A stretch of 34,723 nucleotides of DNA from an uncultured Mucilaginibacter sp. (GCF_946481715.1 NZ_CAMLOV010000043.1:1-34723), one strand, 5' to 3'; positions 1 to 7,974 are shown, numbered from the stretch's first letter. Notes: generated by a model not told the origin, from the sequence alone. Program-made: numbers and translations.

Positions 1-111
1 GTTATATAAAGCTAATTCTGTTACCGAATTATCTGACCTTTACAGCAATGACGTGGTGGTTTTATTTTGACAGTTTTTACTAACTTGCACGCATTAACCA
101 ATATTTAATAC

Positions 112-1248
112 ATGAAAAACTTCTCGTTAATTGCTGCCTTACTGTTGCCGGTGGCGGCTTTTGCACAGAAACCCAAACCTATGCCAAAAACATTCGACCT
201 GTTGGTAGGCACTTACACCAGCGGCACCAGCAAGGGGATATCCGTGTTTCGCTTTTATGCTGAAAGTGGCCGGCTGGCCTATTTGAGCCAGATAGACGGC
301 GTAAGCAATCCATCGTACCTGGCGGTATCTGCCGATAATAAATTTGTGTACGCCGTTAACGAGAACGACCAGGGCGAGGTAAGCTCCTTCAACTTCGACC
401 CGAAAATGGGGAGCTTGAAATTTATCAATAAACAATCTACCCTGGGTGGCTCGCCATGCTATGTATCGGTTGATAAGGCCAATAAAAGCTTGTTTGTAGC
501 CAACTACAGCGGTGGCAACATAGCGGTATTGCCGCTAAACGATGATGGCTCCATTGGCCAGGCCGTACAAACCATCGGCGATAGCGGGCCGTTCGGTCCA
601 AACAAAGAAAGGCAGGAGAAAGCGCACGTACACACCGCAGTGCTTAGTCCCGATGAAAAATATGTACTCTACACCGACCTCGGTACCGATAAACTGAACA
701 TCACCCGCTACAAACCGGGTAAGGATAGCCCCTTAAGCGGCGTTAAACCGCCGTTTGCAGCCATTACACCCGGCGGTGGCCCCCGCCACCTCGATTTTTC
801 GCTGGATAAAAAGCATTTGTATTTGATACAGGAGATGGGCAGTGCCGTTACCATGTTTGATTATAACAACGGCAAGCTCACCCAAAAACAAACCGTTACG
901 TTGCTTAGGGACGGCTTTACAGGCGCCACTGGCGCGGCAGATATACATGTATCGCCCAACGGGCTGTTCCTGTATGCCAGCAACCGTGGCGATGCTAACG
1001 ATATTTCGGTATTCTCCATTAACCAGGAAACCGGTGAACTCACCTTTGTCGATCGCAGATCTACCAACGGTAAAGCTCCCCGTAACTTTGTTATTGATCC
1101 TACAGGAACTTTCCTGCTGGTGGCCAACCAAAACAGCGATGCGGTTTACGTATACCGTTTAGATAAAACTACCGGCAAAATGCTGCATATTGTTTATAAA
1201 ATAGATATCGGCAACCCCGTGTGTTTGAAATTTGCATCGGCACAGTAA
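112..1248 (+). CDS. Secreted seven-bladed beta-propeller lactonase family protein
   Basis: 378 aa with a signal peptide (about residues 1-19, ending AFAQ). The mature protein consists of repeated propeller blades typical of the YbhE/Pgl lactonase family (LLVGTYTSGTSKGI near the N-terminus, GGGPRHLDFS in the middle, HVSPNGLFLYASNRGDANDISVF and FVIDPTGTFLLVANQNSDAVYVYRLD late). The length is usual for the family. In enterobacteria the cytosolic homologue hydrolyses 6-phosphogluconolactone. An exported Bacteroidota copy probably acts on another sugar lactone or related compound in the periplasm, so I assign no symbol. It stands alone and is followed by a strong hairpin terminator. Family assignment is firm; the substrate is unknown. 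Confidence 0.88.
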   Translation: MKNFSLIAALLLPVAAFAQKPKPMPKTFDLLVGTYTSGTSKGISVFRFYAESGRLAYLSQIDGVSNPSYLAVSADNKFVYAVNENDQGEVSSFNFDPKMGSLKFINKQSTLGGSPCYVSVDKANKSLFVANYSGGNIAVLPLNDDGSIGQAVQTIGDSGPFGPNKERQEKAHVHTAVLSPDEKYVLYTDLGTDKLNITRYKPGKDSPLSGVKPPFAAITPGGGPRHLDFSLDKKHLYLIQEMGSAVTMFDYNNGKLTQKQTVTLLRDGFTGATGAADIHVSPNGLFLYASNRGDANDISVFSINQETGELTFVDRRSTNGKAPRNFVIDPTGTFLLVANQNSDAVYVYRLDKTTGKMLHIVYKIDIGNPVCLKFASAQ

Positions 1249-1254
1249 GGATAG

Positions 1255-1289
1255 ATTTGAGACGTGAGATTTGAGATGTGAGATAAATC
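1255..1289. repeat. Low-complexity GTGAGATTTGAGAT-type repeat
   Basis: Short purine/T-rich sequence built of near-repeats of GAGATTTGAGACGTGAGAT just after the lactonase stop. It resembles other low-complexity intergenic stretches in this window (near 3300, 23281, 23940 and 27180) and is probably one of the genome's dispersed microrepeat families. No coding role is visible. Confidence 0.4.
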
Positions 1290-1300
1290 CTTTTTTATAT

Positions 1301-1343
1301 ACAAGAAGCCCCGAATCTGAACGATTCGGGGCTTCTTGTTTTA
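1301..1343 (+). terminator. Strong Rho-independent terminator between convergent genes
   Basis: A perfect 17-bp stem, with arms at 1301-1317 and 1323-1339 around the 5-nt loop TGAAC, followed by TTTTAC. It lies 53 nt after the lactonase stop and before the end of the convergent lipoprotein gene. The right-hand T-run favours plus-strand termination. The stem itself could also block minus-strand transcription. Confidence 0.8.
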
Positions 1344-1378
1344 CTCGCCCTCCTTCGGAGAGTTGGAGTTAGGCTTTT

Positions 1379-1882
1379 TTACGCTTTCACAAAGGTATAA
1401 ACGATATAGCCTGTGCCACTGCCTACTGCAACAGGCGACATCAATGTCATACCGGTATCGCTAACAGTACCAATGTTTAAACGGTAGCCTTCCTGTACGT
1501 TTTTGGCTTTATCGCCTTCGTATAATTTTTTAAACTGGAACTGCGTACCGGTGCTGCCACCATTATAAACCGACCAGAAGATGGTTTGCGATTGCCCGTT
1601 TGTTAAGGTGTACAAACCGTTGCCACTGTTAGTGAACTTCCAGGTACTGCCAACAAATGCGCTTGGCGCTGCCTGGTCGAAAACGTTTTGCACGGCGCTT
1701 GGCACCAAGCCATCGTAAGTAACGTTGGTCAGTGTCCACGTGCCTACAAATTTACCGCGCGATACGCTGGTGGCCGATGTTTGGGCAGCGGGCGTAGAAT
1801 TGGTGTTTTGCGGGGTAGAACATGCTGTAAAAACAAGGCTTAGGGCTAAAATAGCAAGGGATGTTTGAAATATCTTTTTCAT
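1379..1882 (-). CDS. Small lipocalin-like lipoprotein
   Basis: 167 aa. The N-terminus is a lipoprotein signal: basic start MKKIFQ, hydrophobic core, and a lipobox-like FTAC with the modified Cys at residue 21. A Ser/Thr/Asn-rich linker follows to about residue 42. The remainder (KFVGTWTLTNVTYDG, then beta-strand-rich segments and a C-terminal GYIVYTFVKA) resembles the lipocalin-like or DUF4923-like domains common in Bacteroidota outer-membrane lipoproteins. It is probably anchored in the outer membrane facing the periplasm. The fold assignment rests on pattern only and no ligand can be inferred. Confidence 0.72.
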   Translation of the reverse strand: MKKIFQTSLAILALSLVFTACSTPQNTNSTPAAQTSATSVSRGKFVGTWTLTNVTYDGLVPSAVQNVFDQAAPSAFVGSTWKFTNSGNGLYTLTNGQSQTIFWSVYNGGSTGTQFQFKKLYEGDKAKNVQEGYRLNIGTVSDTGMTLMSPVAVGSGTGYIVYTFVKA

Positions 1883-1999
1883 GATGATGTTATATATAAT
1901 AATACTACCAACATAACATAAATCCTGCCAAAAGGCGATAAGGGAATTTAATTATCGTTTGGGTTAACTATTAAGGGCAAGCTGAAGCAGGGCATTGGC

Positions 2000-3142
2000 T
2001 TACGCCTGTTCCTGTTTACTATTTTCTATTACTTCTTTATAATAGTTTTCGTACTCGGGCAGGATGTTGCTTAGTTCAAATTCTTTTGCGCGGGCAAGCG
2101 CGGCCTCTTTAAACTGCTCCAACCGGGCATCGTCTTCCAATATGTAAATGGCGCGCTCTGCCATGCCGGCCACGTCGCCAACGTCGCGCAGGAAGCCTGT
2201 AACGCCCTCTACGTTCAATTCGGGCAAGCCACCGGCGTTACTGCTTATCACAGGCACCTTGCAGGCCATAGCTTCTAATGCGGCCAAACCAAAGCTTTCT
2301 GATACGGATGGCATCAGAAACAAATCAGATACCGATAATATCTCTTCAATAGCATCCTGCTTGCCTAAAAACCGCATATGTTCCGATATGCCCAGGTCGC
2401 GCCCCAACTGTTCGCAAACAGAGCGCTCGCCACCATCGCCCACCATTAATAATTTAGAAGGTATCTTTTTTACCACTTCGGCAAATATCTTTACCACATC
2501 TTCGGTACGCTTTACCTTACGGAAGTTGGAAGTATGTACCAAAACCTTTTCGCCATTGGGTGCGATAGCTTTTTTAAAGTGGTCTTTAGGTTTCAGGCTG
2601 AAACGTGTAAGGTCGATAAAGTTTGGGATCACTTTAATATCCTTCTCTATCTTAAAGTATTTGTAAGTGTCGTCTCTCAGGTGCGCTGATACAGCGGTTA
2701 CACCGTCGGATTTATTGATAGAGAAGGTTACCACCGGCTTGTAAGTCCTATCCTGCCCTACCAGCGTAATATCGGTGCCGTGCAGCGTTGTTATAAATGG
2801 GATATTGATACCGTAGGTAGCCAATATCTGCTTGGCCATAAAGGCTGCCGATGCGTGTGGAATGGCGTAATGCACATGCAGTACGTCCAGCTTTTCAAAA
2901 CGGACTACATCAACCAGGCGGCTGGCCAGGGCAAGCTCGTAAGGCGGATAATCGAATAATGGGTAGTTGGATACGGCAACCTCGTGGTAAAACAGGTTCT
3001 CCGAAAAAAAATCGAGCCTCGCGGGCTGATTATACGTAACGAAATGAACCTGGTGTCCCCTGGCGGCAAGGGCCTTACCTAACTCTGTGGCTACAACCCC
3101 GCTACCGCCAAATGTGGGGTAACAAACAATTCCGATCTTCAT
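2000..3142 (-). CDS. bshA: N-acetyl-alpha-D-glucosaminyl L-malate synthase BshA
   Basis: 380 aa GT4-family glycosyltransferase, full length for BshA. The N-terminal domain starts MKIGIVCYPTFGGSGVVATELG, the characteristic GGSG donor loop, with HVHYAIPHA and TLHGTDITLVG further on. The C-terminal Rossmann domain carries SVSESFGLAALEAMACKVPVI, including the E-x7-E type nucleotide-sugar binding region. BshA joins UDP-GlcNAc and L-malate in the first step of bacillithiol synthesis in the cytosol. bshB and bshC are not in the window. The gene stands alone. It matters here because bacillithiol as the main thiol argues against a glutathione role for the GCS2-like ligase at 28278-29375. Confidence 0.92.
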   Translation of the reverse strand: MKIGIVCYPTFGGSGVVATELGKALAARGHQVHFVTYNQPARLDFFSENLFYHEVAVSNYPLFDYPPYELALASRLVDVVRFEKLDVLHVHYAIPHASAAFMAKQILATYGINIPFITTLHGTDITLVGQDRTYKPVVTFSINKSDGVTAVSAHLRDDTYKYFKIEKDIKVIPNFIDLTRFSLKPKDHFKKAIAPNGEKVLVHTSNFRKVKRTEDVVKIFAEVVKKIPSKLLMVGDGGERSVCEQLGRDLGISEHMRFLGKQDAIEEILSVSDLFLMPSVSESFGLAALEAMACKVPVISSNAGGLPELNVEGVTGFLRDVGDVAGMAERAIYILEDDARLEQFKEAALARAKEFELSNILPEYENYYKEVIENSKQEQA

Positions 3143-3531
3143 GTTATGCTGATACGATTTAAGCTGTTATAACCATTACCGCGCCAAATACTTATGCAGT
3201 ATATGAGGTGTGTTGATAGCTGTTATAAAGCATGCAAGTTTAACAGCAATTTATTATAAATGTGTTACCCTTATGTAAAAGTTTAGATGGGGGAAGAGAG
3301 GCAAGAAATAAGAGTCAAGAATCAGGAGGGGTTAGGTACGTTTATTAAACCTCGACGGAATATTAGGTATCGCCCAACAAGGCAGCGAATATCTAAATCA
3401 GCTATTAAATTAAAAGAAGAGAAATCCTAAAGGACTTAACTATTATCTTCCTCCGTTCAATGGTTATTGCTTATTGTGAGGGAAAAAAGTCCTGGCTATG
3501 TCACCAACGAACTATTGAACTAATGAACCAA
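3143..3531. other. Gene-free region with dispersed microrepeat
   Basis: 389 nt without a supportable gene. It contains two direct copies of AGCTGTTATAA (near 3162 and 3219), a purine-rich stretch at 3298-3338 that matches the AAGAATCAAGAGTC family seen elsewhere in the window, and near its end a stretch of short ATTGAACTAATGAACC-like near-repeats. A short open frame across 3460-3657 overlaps the end of the next gene and has no protein-like features. The bshA promoter should lie at the left side (the gene reads leftward from 3142), but no clear box was found. Confidence 0.5.
3298..3338. repeat. AAGAGTCAAGAATC-type dispersed microrepeat
   Basis: Purine-rich run of near-repeats (AGAGTCAAGAATCAGGAGG). 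The same vocabulary occurs at 27180-27218, as its complement at 23985-24018, and inside icmF at 16302-16344. This copy is intergenic. Confidence 0.5.
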
Positions 3532-3942
3532 CTAAGCCACCCCGGCTACCCAGCTAACCATTGTTGCATCCATTACGCTGTTTACGGCGTTGAGCGCGGC
3601 TTTGCTATTGGATATCCTGTCCAGGTCTTCCTGGTAAAAAAAGTGCGTTACGCCTAAAAATTTCAGTAAGCCATCTACCCGGGTATGCTCTTTGTTTTTA
3701 TAGCAGCAAATTTTTATGTTGCGGTAAAACGGGTTAGATTGCATGCGGCGCAACACCCGTTCCAATTCGGGGCCTAAATATTCGTAATCAAACAAGATCA
3801 CGTCGGGTTTTAACTCGTGGATAGAGGGGAATATTGCTGTTTGGGCAGAAACCTGCCTAACGGTGGCGTAGCCGGGCAACAGCTCATCGGGGAAGGCTTT
3901 TGGGGCTACCAAAAGCGCCTTTTTAGTACGCGAACGAATCAT
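3532..3942 (-). CDS. Receiver-domain-like protein (response-regulator fold)
   Basis: 136 aa from the ATG at 3942; a TTG two codons upstream (3948) is possible but less likely. After a basic N-terminus, the KPDVILFDYEYLG segment matches the beta3 strand and phospho-acceptor Asp of response-regulator receiver domains, and NIKICCYKNKEHTRVDGLLKFLGVTHFFYQ resembles beta4 to beta5. The canonical acidic pair after beta1 is absent (KKALLVAPKAF), and no output domain follows. It is therefore either a stand-alone divergent receiver or a pseudo-receiver. No kinase gene is nearby. It is Cys-containing (ICCYK). Function unknown. Confidence 0.65.
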   Translation of the reverse strand: MIRSRTKKALLVAPKAFPDELLPGYATVRQVSAQTAIFPSIHELKPDVILFDYEYLGPELERVLRRMQSNPFYRNIKICCYKNKEHTRVDGLLKFLGVTHFFYQEDLDRISNSKAALNAVNSVMDATMVSWVAGVA

Positions 3943-4060
3943 GCTCAAATGAATTGGGGTACGTAAAGGTAAAATGTACTTTTTACATTATCAAGCCTTT
4001 CCACCTATAATATTCATATTTATTGCAGTAAATCGCATTGTATTTATATTAAAAATCGGT

Positions 4061-4096
4061 CAAAAAAAACGCCGGATGTAAAATTTACACCCGGCG
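4061..4096 (-). terminator. Rho-independent terminator for the SIMPL-domain gene
   Basis: Arms CGCCGGATGTAAA (4070-4082) and TTTACACCCGGCG (4084-4096) form a 13-bp stem with one mismatch and almost no loop beyond the A/T centre. On the minus strand the stem is followed by a U-run, the complement of the A8 at 4062-4069. It begins 22 nt after the stop of the gene ending at 4118. Confidence 0.8.
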
Positions 4097-4117
4097 CACT
4101 AAAATTATCGTTAAACC

Positions 4118-4807
4118 TTATTTTATTTCGAAAACTGCTTGTATTGTAAAGCTTAGTTTTATCTTTTTAAAATCGATATCCGACTCGGGCGCTGCATCGG
4201 CCATTTGTGCTTTAGCCATATACATCACATTGCGTGGCGATGGAAAGCTGCTGTTATCATTTTCTATAATATTAATGGCACTGCCCAGTTTATCGCCAAG
4301 GCCTGCAACCAAAAATGAGGCCTTATCGCGGGCGGCCAAAAGTGCCTTAAGCTTCAAATCGTTCTTCAAGGAATTTAGCCTGGAGTAATCGTAGCTATCG
4401 ATATTGGTTGCCTGGATGCCTTTGGCATTTACCTTGCTCAATATTTGGTCAAACTTGTTCAAGTCGCGGAATCTGATGCCATAAGCTTTACTCGCCAAAA
4501 AATCGGGGTTCTTTTTTTTCTCGGTAGCATAGTTCCACGATGATAAACTGTTTATGGTAAAATCCTCTTTGGCTATGCCTGCTTCGGCAACCGCTTTCTC
4601 CAGTTGGCTCTCCAATTGCGAGATGGTTATTTTCTTTTTACCATCAAGGTATTCTTTAAGCGTGATGGTTACGTTGATAATATCAGGGGTAACCTCCTGC
4701 TCGGCAATGCCGGTAACCTCTATTTTGCGGCGCATATCCACAGTTTGCGCAAATGTTGCTGTAAATGCTGATGCAACAAATAATGCTGCTAATACTAATT
4801 TCTTCAT
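4118..4807 (-). CDS. Periplasmic SIMPL-domain (DUF541) protein
   Basis: 229 aa with a cleavable signal peptide (MKKLVLAALFVASAFTATFAQ). The mature part has the SIMPL/DUF541 pattern: IEVTGIAEQEVTPDIINVTITLKEY near the start, YGIRFRDLNKFDQILSKVNAKGIQATNI in the middle, and LKLKALLAARDKASFLVAGLGDKLG (the conserved A-x-x-K-A helix) before the C-terminal strand. Members are periplasmic or outer-membrane-associated, with roles in stress tolerance that are poorly defined. The gene is monocistronic with its own terminator. Confidence 0.85.
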   Translation of the reverse strand: MKKLVLAALFVASAFTATFAQTVDMRRKIEVTGIAEQEVTPDIINVTITLKEYLDGKKKITISQLESQLEKAVAEAGIAKEDFTINSLSSWNYATEKKKNPDFLASKAYGIRFRDLNKFDQILSKVNAKGIQATNIDSYDYSRLNSLKNDLKLKALLAARDKASFLVAGLGDKLGSAINIIENDNSSFPSPRNVMYMAKAQMADAAPESDIDFKKIKLSFTIQAVFEIK

Positions 4808-4951
4808 GAGTTGTTTCTTTGTTGTTATGTGTATGTAGATAGGTTTACGCTGTTAAGGTTTAATGTGTAACAAGCATAATAGGTATTTGGTGTAACCCAA
4901 ACAGCAGCAGGGTGTTTTAATTATTTGCAGCTGGCTTGAAAAAAATGCGTA

Positions 4952-4977
4952 AAAAAGCCTCCTTTTAACAGGAGGCC
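4952..4977 (-). terminator. Hairpin terminator, probably bidirectional
   Basis: A 7-bp perfect stem, GCCTCCT at 4958-4964 and AGGAGGC at 4971-4977, with loop TTTAAC. An A6 run on the left gives a U-run on the minus strand, and a T8 run follows at 4983-4990 on the plus strand. It lies just past the stop of the minus-strand gene ending at 5001, which it most likely terminates. Confidence 0.75.
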
Positions 4978-5000
4978 GGATATTTTTTTTAGTACGCCGC

Positions 5001-5264
5001 TTAAATATACCTGCCTTTTGCGGCGGTTGTTTTACGCTCGGGGTCGGTTGAGTAATAGGGTGAGGTGTTTATTTGATGCCTGCCTTCATCATTGGGCTTT
5101 GCATTGCGCTTGTTGCGCAACAAGCGCTTGCGGCGGCGTTTTAAAATATACCGCGAACCCCAGTGATCAAAGGTGCCGGTTAGTGCCATGATGCCGCCGA
5201 TAACAAATGCAGCCATCATTAAAATAACAAATATATGAAGCGCGTTTGAGAGCAAATTGTGCAT
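5001..5264 (-). CDS. Small single-span membrane protein, hypothetical
   Basis: 87 aa. One transmembrane helix (about residues 9-30, HIFVILMMAAFVIGGIMALTG) is followed by a highly basic stretch (YILKRRRKRLLRNKRNAK), which predicts a cytoplasmic C-terminus by the positive-inside rule, and then a polar, probably disordered tail. I do not recognise a family. A hairpin terminator follows directly, which supports a real transcription unit. Confidence 0.6.
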   Translation of the reverse strand: MHNLLSNALHIFVILMMAAFVIGGIMALTGTFDHWGSRYILKRRRKRLLRNKRNAKPNDEGRHQINTSPYYSTDPERKTTAAKGRYI

Positions 5265-5528
5265 TTAATTCCTTTTAATTACAGCAAGCAGGGCAATAGC
5301 CGTGCCTGTTTTGCCAAAAGCAGGTTTTAACCCCCCCTTTCTACAGGTAAACTACAGTAGGAATTATTAGGCCCAACTGCCGGCTTGCCGCCGCAAGTTA
5401 CCAGGCCGCACTTGCAAAATTTTGTACTCATAACACTACAAAAGATGAGTATTGTCACGTTTTGGCTATTTTGCCGGGACTAAAAACTGGTAAGGAATCC
5501 ACTTTTGACGAAGCGTTTGTGTTAAAGC

Positions 5529-6284
5529 TTAAAATCTTTTCAGGTATTTTGCGTCTATCAGTTCGCCATAAGGGATATTAGCCCTTTGTGCGAGCGTAAA
5601 CCAGGGGCTATCGTTTTGCAGCACTTGTATGTTTTGCGCCGGCATAAAGCTCTGCGCCAGCAGGAATATCTTTTTATGTGCCGCATTTTCCGCAACATCT
5701 AAAATAATAAAACAGTGCCCCGGCGAGCCGCCACGGATAAAAACATCGCCGGCCCTCAGTTCATCGGCATTTGTTACTGGTTTGAGTTCTTTTTGCAACG
5801 AGAGGGTGCCGGCGTAACTGAATACCAATGTCATATAGCGCATAAAATTGGCATAACTGTAATCCTTTTTGCCTTTAAGTACCCAATGCTCATTGCTATA
5901 ACGGTAGCCATTTGCATAGTGCTCAAAATCGCATTTAAAGCCGCTGGTGAAGTTAAAACTGATGGCGCGGTAATCCTGCTTCTGAAAAAGGTATTCGCTG
6001 CGGAGGCGCATTACAGCGTCGGCACATTGCTGCAGGTCCTGGCTGCCTATGCTCATATCCACTACGGCAGCGGTGTAGGGGTCGGTATCGGCAACGTTGC
6101 CTTTATAGGTTTTGGTGCGGGTGCCGGGTGGCAACAGCGGCAGGTTTTGCAGGTATGCGCCAAAGCTGCCGGGTGCAACCGCCACCTGCCGATAACCTGC
6201 AGGCGGCGCAAAACGGGTAGATACCTTATCCGCCGGGGCAAAACCAAGGCAGGTAGACAATATAAAAGCTATCAGCTGTTTCAT
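5529..6284 (-). CDS. Secreted DUF4846-like protein
   Basis: 251 aa with a signal peptide (about residues 1-17). The body matches the DUF4846 pattern: RFAPPAGYRQVAVAPGSFGAYLQNLPLLPPGT, the AVVDMSIGSQDLQQCADAVMRLRSEYLF helix, FNFTSGFKCDFEHYANGYR, and DELRAGDVFIRGGSPGHCFIILDVA. The GHCFIILD segment recalls the His-containing strand of NlpC/P60-like or transglutaminase-like folds, but I cannot place a full catalytic set. Its ATG overlaps the stop of the upstream M23 peptidase gene by 4 nt (ATGA), so the two are almost certainly translated together, which suggests a shared cell-envelope role. Confidence 0.8.
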   Translation of the reverse strand: MKQLIAFILSTCLGFAPADKVSTRFAPPAGYRQVAVAPGSFGAYLQNLPLLPPGTRTKTYKGNVADTDPYTAAVVDMSIGSQDLQQCADAVMRLRSEYLFQKQDYRAISFNFTSGFKCDFEHYANGYRYSNEHWVLKGKKDYSYANFMRYMTLVFSYAGTLSLQKELKPVTNADELRAGDVFIRGGSPGHCFIILDVAENAAHKKIFLLAQSFMPAQNIQVLQNDSPWFTLAQRANIPYGELIDAKYLKRF

Positions 6285-7018
6285 TTGACTATGGCGGTTT
6301 TTAATTGTTTAAAACTATTGAAGGGCACAGGGAGATTGTCCATCAGCTTAAAAGTAGAGAAATGCAAGTGCGTTGGCGAGCGTTTTTTGTAGGCATTGAG
6401 GCCGGTGCGCCCCACCTCGGCAATTTTTTGGCCTTGCCTGACGTTTTCACCGGGGTGGACGAAAATTTCCCGGTTGTGGGCATAGTAGGAGAAGAACCCT
6501 AATGCGCTTGTGGTAGCAGGGTGATATATCCAGATATACCTGCCCCCACGCATGTTGCTGGCAGGTTCCCATTCGTTTGTGCAGGCTATCACAATACCGG
6601 CGCGGATAGAAAGTACACTTACAGGTTGTTGTGTGCGGTCGTCCAGGCAATCCTGGTTTTTGTCGGTGATGAAAATATCATGAGCCGGGTGCGCCCCGTG
6701 TTTATTGCCGTCGATATAGTTAAAGCCTTTATCGTTGTAGCCGTTGCCATTTGTACCGCCGGCAGCGCGGTAGTTGTAACCTTGTAGCGGAAATATCCAT
6801 TGAGCTTTATCACCGTCGGTGTGGTTTGATACCATATAATCCGATTGGATTTTATGTACGAATTCGCCAATAACGCGTTGCGCTTCCTGCTTTTTTACAT
6901 GGCCTTTTAGTACTTCATTATTGAAAGTGTTAAAGTCTTTATATTTAACGGTGTCCGTTTGTGCAAGGGCAGATAGGGTAAAATGCAGGGCGATAAGGGC
7001 GGATAAGAGCTTCTTCAT
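6281..7018 (-). CDS. Secreted M23-family metallopeptidase
   Basis: 245 aa with a signal peptide ending near residue 19 (ALAQ). The LytM/M23 zinc site is visible: H110-P-A-H-D114, H181 in SYYAHN, and H217-L-H219 in THLHFSTF. The Gly-rich GQKIAEVGRTG and HPGENVRQ segments are typical of the domain. M23 enzymes cut peptide cross-links in peptidoglycan or interbridge peptides in the periplasm. All expected ligands are present, so activity is predicted. It is the first gene of a pair with the DUF4846-like gene (4-nt overlap). Confidence 0.88.
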   Translation of the reverse strand: MKKLLSALIALHFTLSALAQTDTVKYKDFNTFNNEVLKGHVKKQEAQRVIGEFVHKIQSDYMVSNHTDGDKAQWIFPLQGYNYRAAGGTNGNGYNDKGFNYIDGNKHGAHPAHDIFITDKNQDCLDDRTQQPVSVLSIRAGIVIACTNEWEPASNMRGGRYIWIYHPATTSALGFFSYYAHNREIFVHPGENVRQGQKIAEVGRTGLNAYKKRSPTHLHFSTFKLMDNLPVPFNSFKQLKTAIVK

Positions 7019-7162
7019 AATTGGTGATTAAATTTAGGTGGAATTGAGGGAAGAAGCAAGCGGCGGCTGTTTTTAAACATTCATATTATTGCCTTTGCTA
7101 TAATTTTGCACTTTAATAAAACATCGGCTGCTCATTGCCGCACGGGCCTTTGCCCTGCAAAC

Positions 7163-7272
7163 CGGGCAGAACCACGGGCTGGGAAAATTTGCCCCGCTGC
7201 GCCGCTCAATCCCTGCGCTTCAGCAAACATTCCCTATGCCCTACCCGCCCACGGGCCACCAAGTTCTGCCCG
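7163..7272. repeat. Inverted repeat pair around a GC-rich core
   Basis: CGGGCAGAAC at 7163-7172 is the exact inverse of GTTCTGCCCG at 7263-7272. Inside the arms, CCACGGGCTGG and CCCACGGGCCACC continue a looser symmetry. About 90 nt separate the arms. This could be a small palindromic mobile element (MITE- or REP-like). Confidence 0.45.
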
Positions 7273-7301
7273 CTTTCGCCCGAAGCTTTTCTGCTGACTT
7301 G
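7267..7301 (+). repeat. Dispersed repeat module A, copy 1
   Basis: Contains CCGCTTTCGCCCGAAGCTTT and ends CTGCTGACTTG. The 35-nt unit matches 11847-11881 at nearly every position (differences are T/C, C/T, T/A and T/A type changes). In both places a module B copy lies downstream on the same strand. Confidence 0.6.
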
Positions 7302-7369
7302 GGAAATAGATCCTTTAAAGAAAATGCCTTAATCGGTTTAATCCCGGTTCAGACAAAACGCGTTAGGGA

Positions 7370-7409
7370 TTGCAGCGGAAAGTGCGGACTTGCAGCGGAA
7401 AGCGCGGCC
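7370..7409. repeat. Two-copy 20-nt tandem repeat
   Basis: TTGCAGCGGAAAGTGCGGAC at 7370-7389 is followed directly by TTGCAGCGGAAAGCGCGGCC at 7390-7409, with 18 of 20 positions identical. There are no spacers, so this is a tandem repeat and not a CRISPR unit. Confidence 0.7.
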
Positions 7410-7452
7410 CGCAGGGAACCCCATAATCGGTAGGCAGTTTTCAGTAAGCAGG

Positions 7453-7486
7453 TAAAATCCACAAATCGTAAAAATCCGCTTAATCC
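7453..7486 (+). repeat. Tandem module B, copy 1, overlapping a gene end
   Basis: Two 16-18-nt units: TAAAATCCACAAATCG (7453-7468) and TAAAAATCCGCTTAATCC (7469-7486). The second unit overlaps the stop codon (7480-7482) of the minus-strand methyltransferase gene and supplies its last codons. Other copies are at 11924-11941 and 25488-25522. Confidence 0.6.
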
Positions 7487-7971
7487 AGGTTCCATACCCG
7501 CTCTTCTTCCCGTATCCTCACCGTTAGCATCACCGCATTTAACAGCGTGAATACAATTGCCGTTGCGTAGAGGTGAAACACCAGTGGTATCACAATGATC
7601 TCGCAGATAACGATGAAGTAATTGGGGTGCTTAAATAACTTGTAGGGACCTTTTTTGATGAAAATGGAATTGGGGATACGGAGTATTTTGGTGTTCCAGT
7701 ATTTGCCGAGGGAGCCTATCGTCCATATTTTGAGGGAGATGAGGAGGAGGAATATCACCATCATTATGATGCTGAATTCGCCGGCGAGGTAAAAGTATTC
7801 GGCTATCATGCTTATGATAAACAGGGTATGCAGTGCTACAATGAAGGGGTAATGTGCCTTGCCAAACTCTTCGGCACCCTGGCTGCGTGCCCAGGCTTCA
7901 TTGCGTCTGGCCACCACTAACTCCAGTAACCGTTGGAATATTACGAAACAGATAAACAGGATAAAATACAT
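7480..7971 (-). CDS. Isoprenylcysteine carboxyl methyltransferase-like membrane protein
   Basis: 163 aa with about four hydrophobic helices (residues 1-14, 45-64, 66-88 and 125-150). The ICMT/PEMT-like SAM-binding signature is present as GPYKLFKHPNYFIVICEIIVIPL, followed by the C-terminal RIREEERVW. Enzymes of this group O-methylate small lipids or prenyl-cysteine. It starts 3 nt after the stop of the type III polyketide synthase gene, which matches the Bacillus subtilis bpsA-bpsB (ypbQ) pairing, where the methyltransferase converts alkylpyrones to methyl ethers. I infer the same job here. The last codons and stop lie within a dispersed repeat. Confidence 0.87.
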   Translation of the reverse strand: MYFILFICFVIFQRLLELVVARRNEAWARSQGAEEFGKAHYPFIVALHTLFIISMIAEYFYLAGEFSIIMMVIFLLLISLKIWTIGSLGKYWNTKILRIPNSIFIKKGPYKLFKHPNYFIVICEIIVIPLVFHLYATAIVFTLLNAVMLTVRIREEERVWNLD

Positions 7972-7974
7972 CGC

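Larger units (their letters stand above)
7019..7479. other. Repeat-rich, GC-rich noncoding block
   Basis: 461 nt between two minus-strand transcription units. From about 7125 to 7440 the sequence becomes clearly richer in G+C than the flanks and is built of repeats: an inverted repeat (7163-7172 with 7263-7272), repeat module A (7267-7301), a copy of the GGTTTAATCCCGGTTC end (7334-7350), a 20-nt tandem repeat (7370-7409) and tandem module B (7453-7486). Three overlapping plus-strand open frames cross it (7106-7433), but in different frames and with arginine/proline-rich low-complexity translations, so I do not call genes. It may be a composite of dispersed elements. Confidence 0.55.

Noticed and set aside
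5715..6392. 225-codon plus-strand open frame
   Set aside because: It overlaps the coupled DUF4846/M23 genes antisense and has no domain-like sequence.
7370..7409. CRISPR array
   Set aside because: Only two copies, directly adjacent, no spacers and no cas genes in the window.
7106..7433. Three overlapping plus-strand open frames in the repeat block
   Set aside because: They lie in different frames over repeats, have Arg/Pro-rich low-complexity translations, and no start context or domain.
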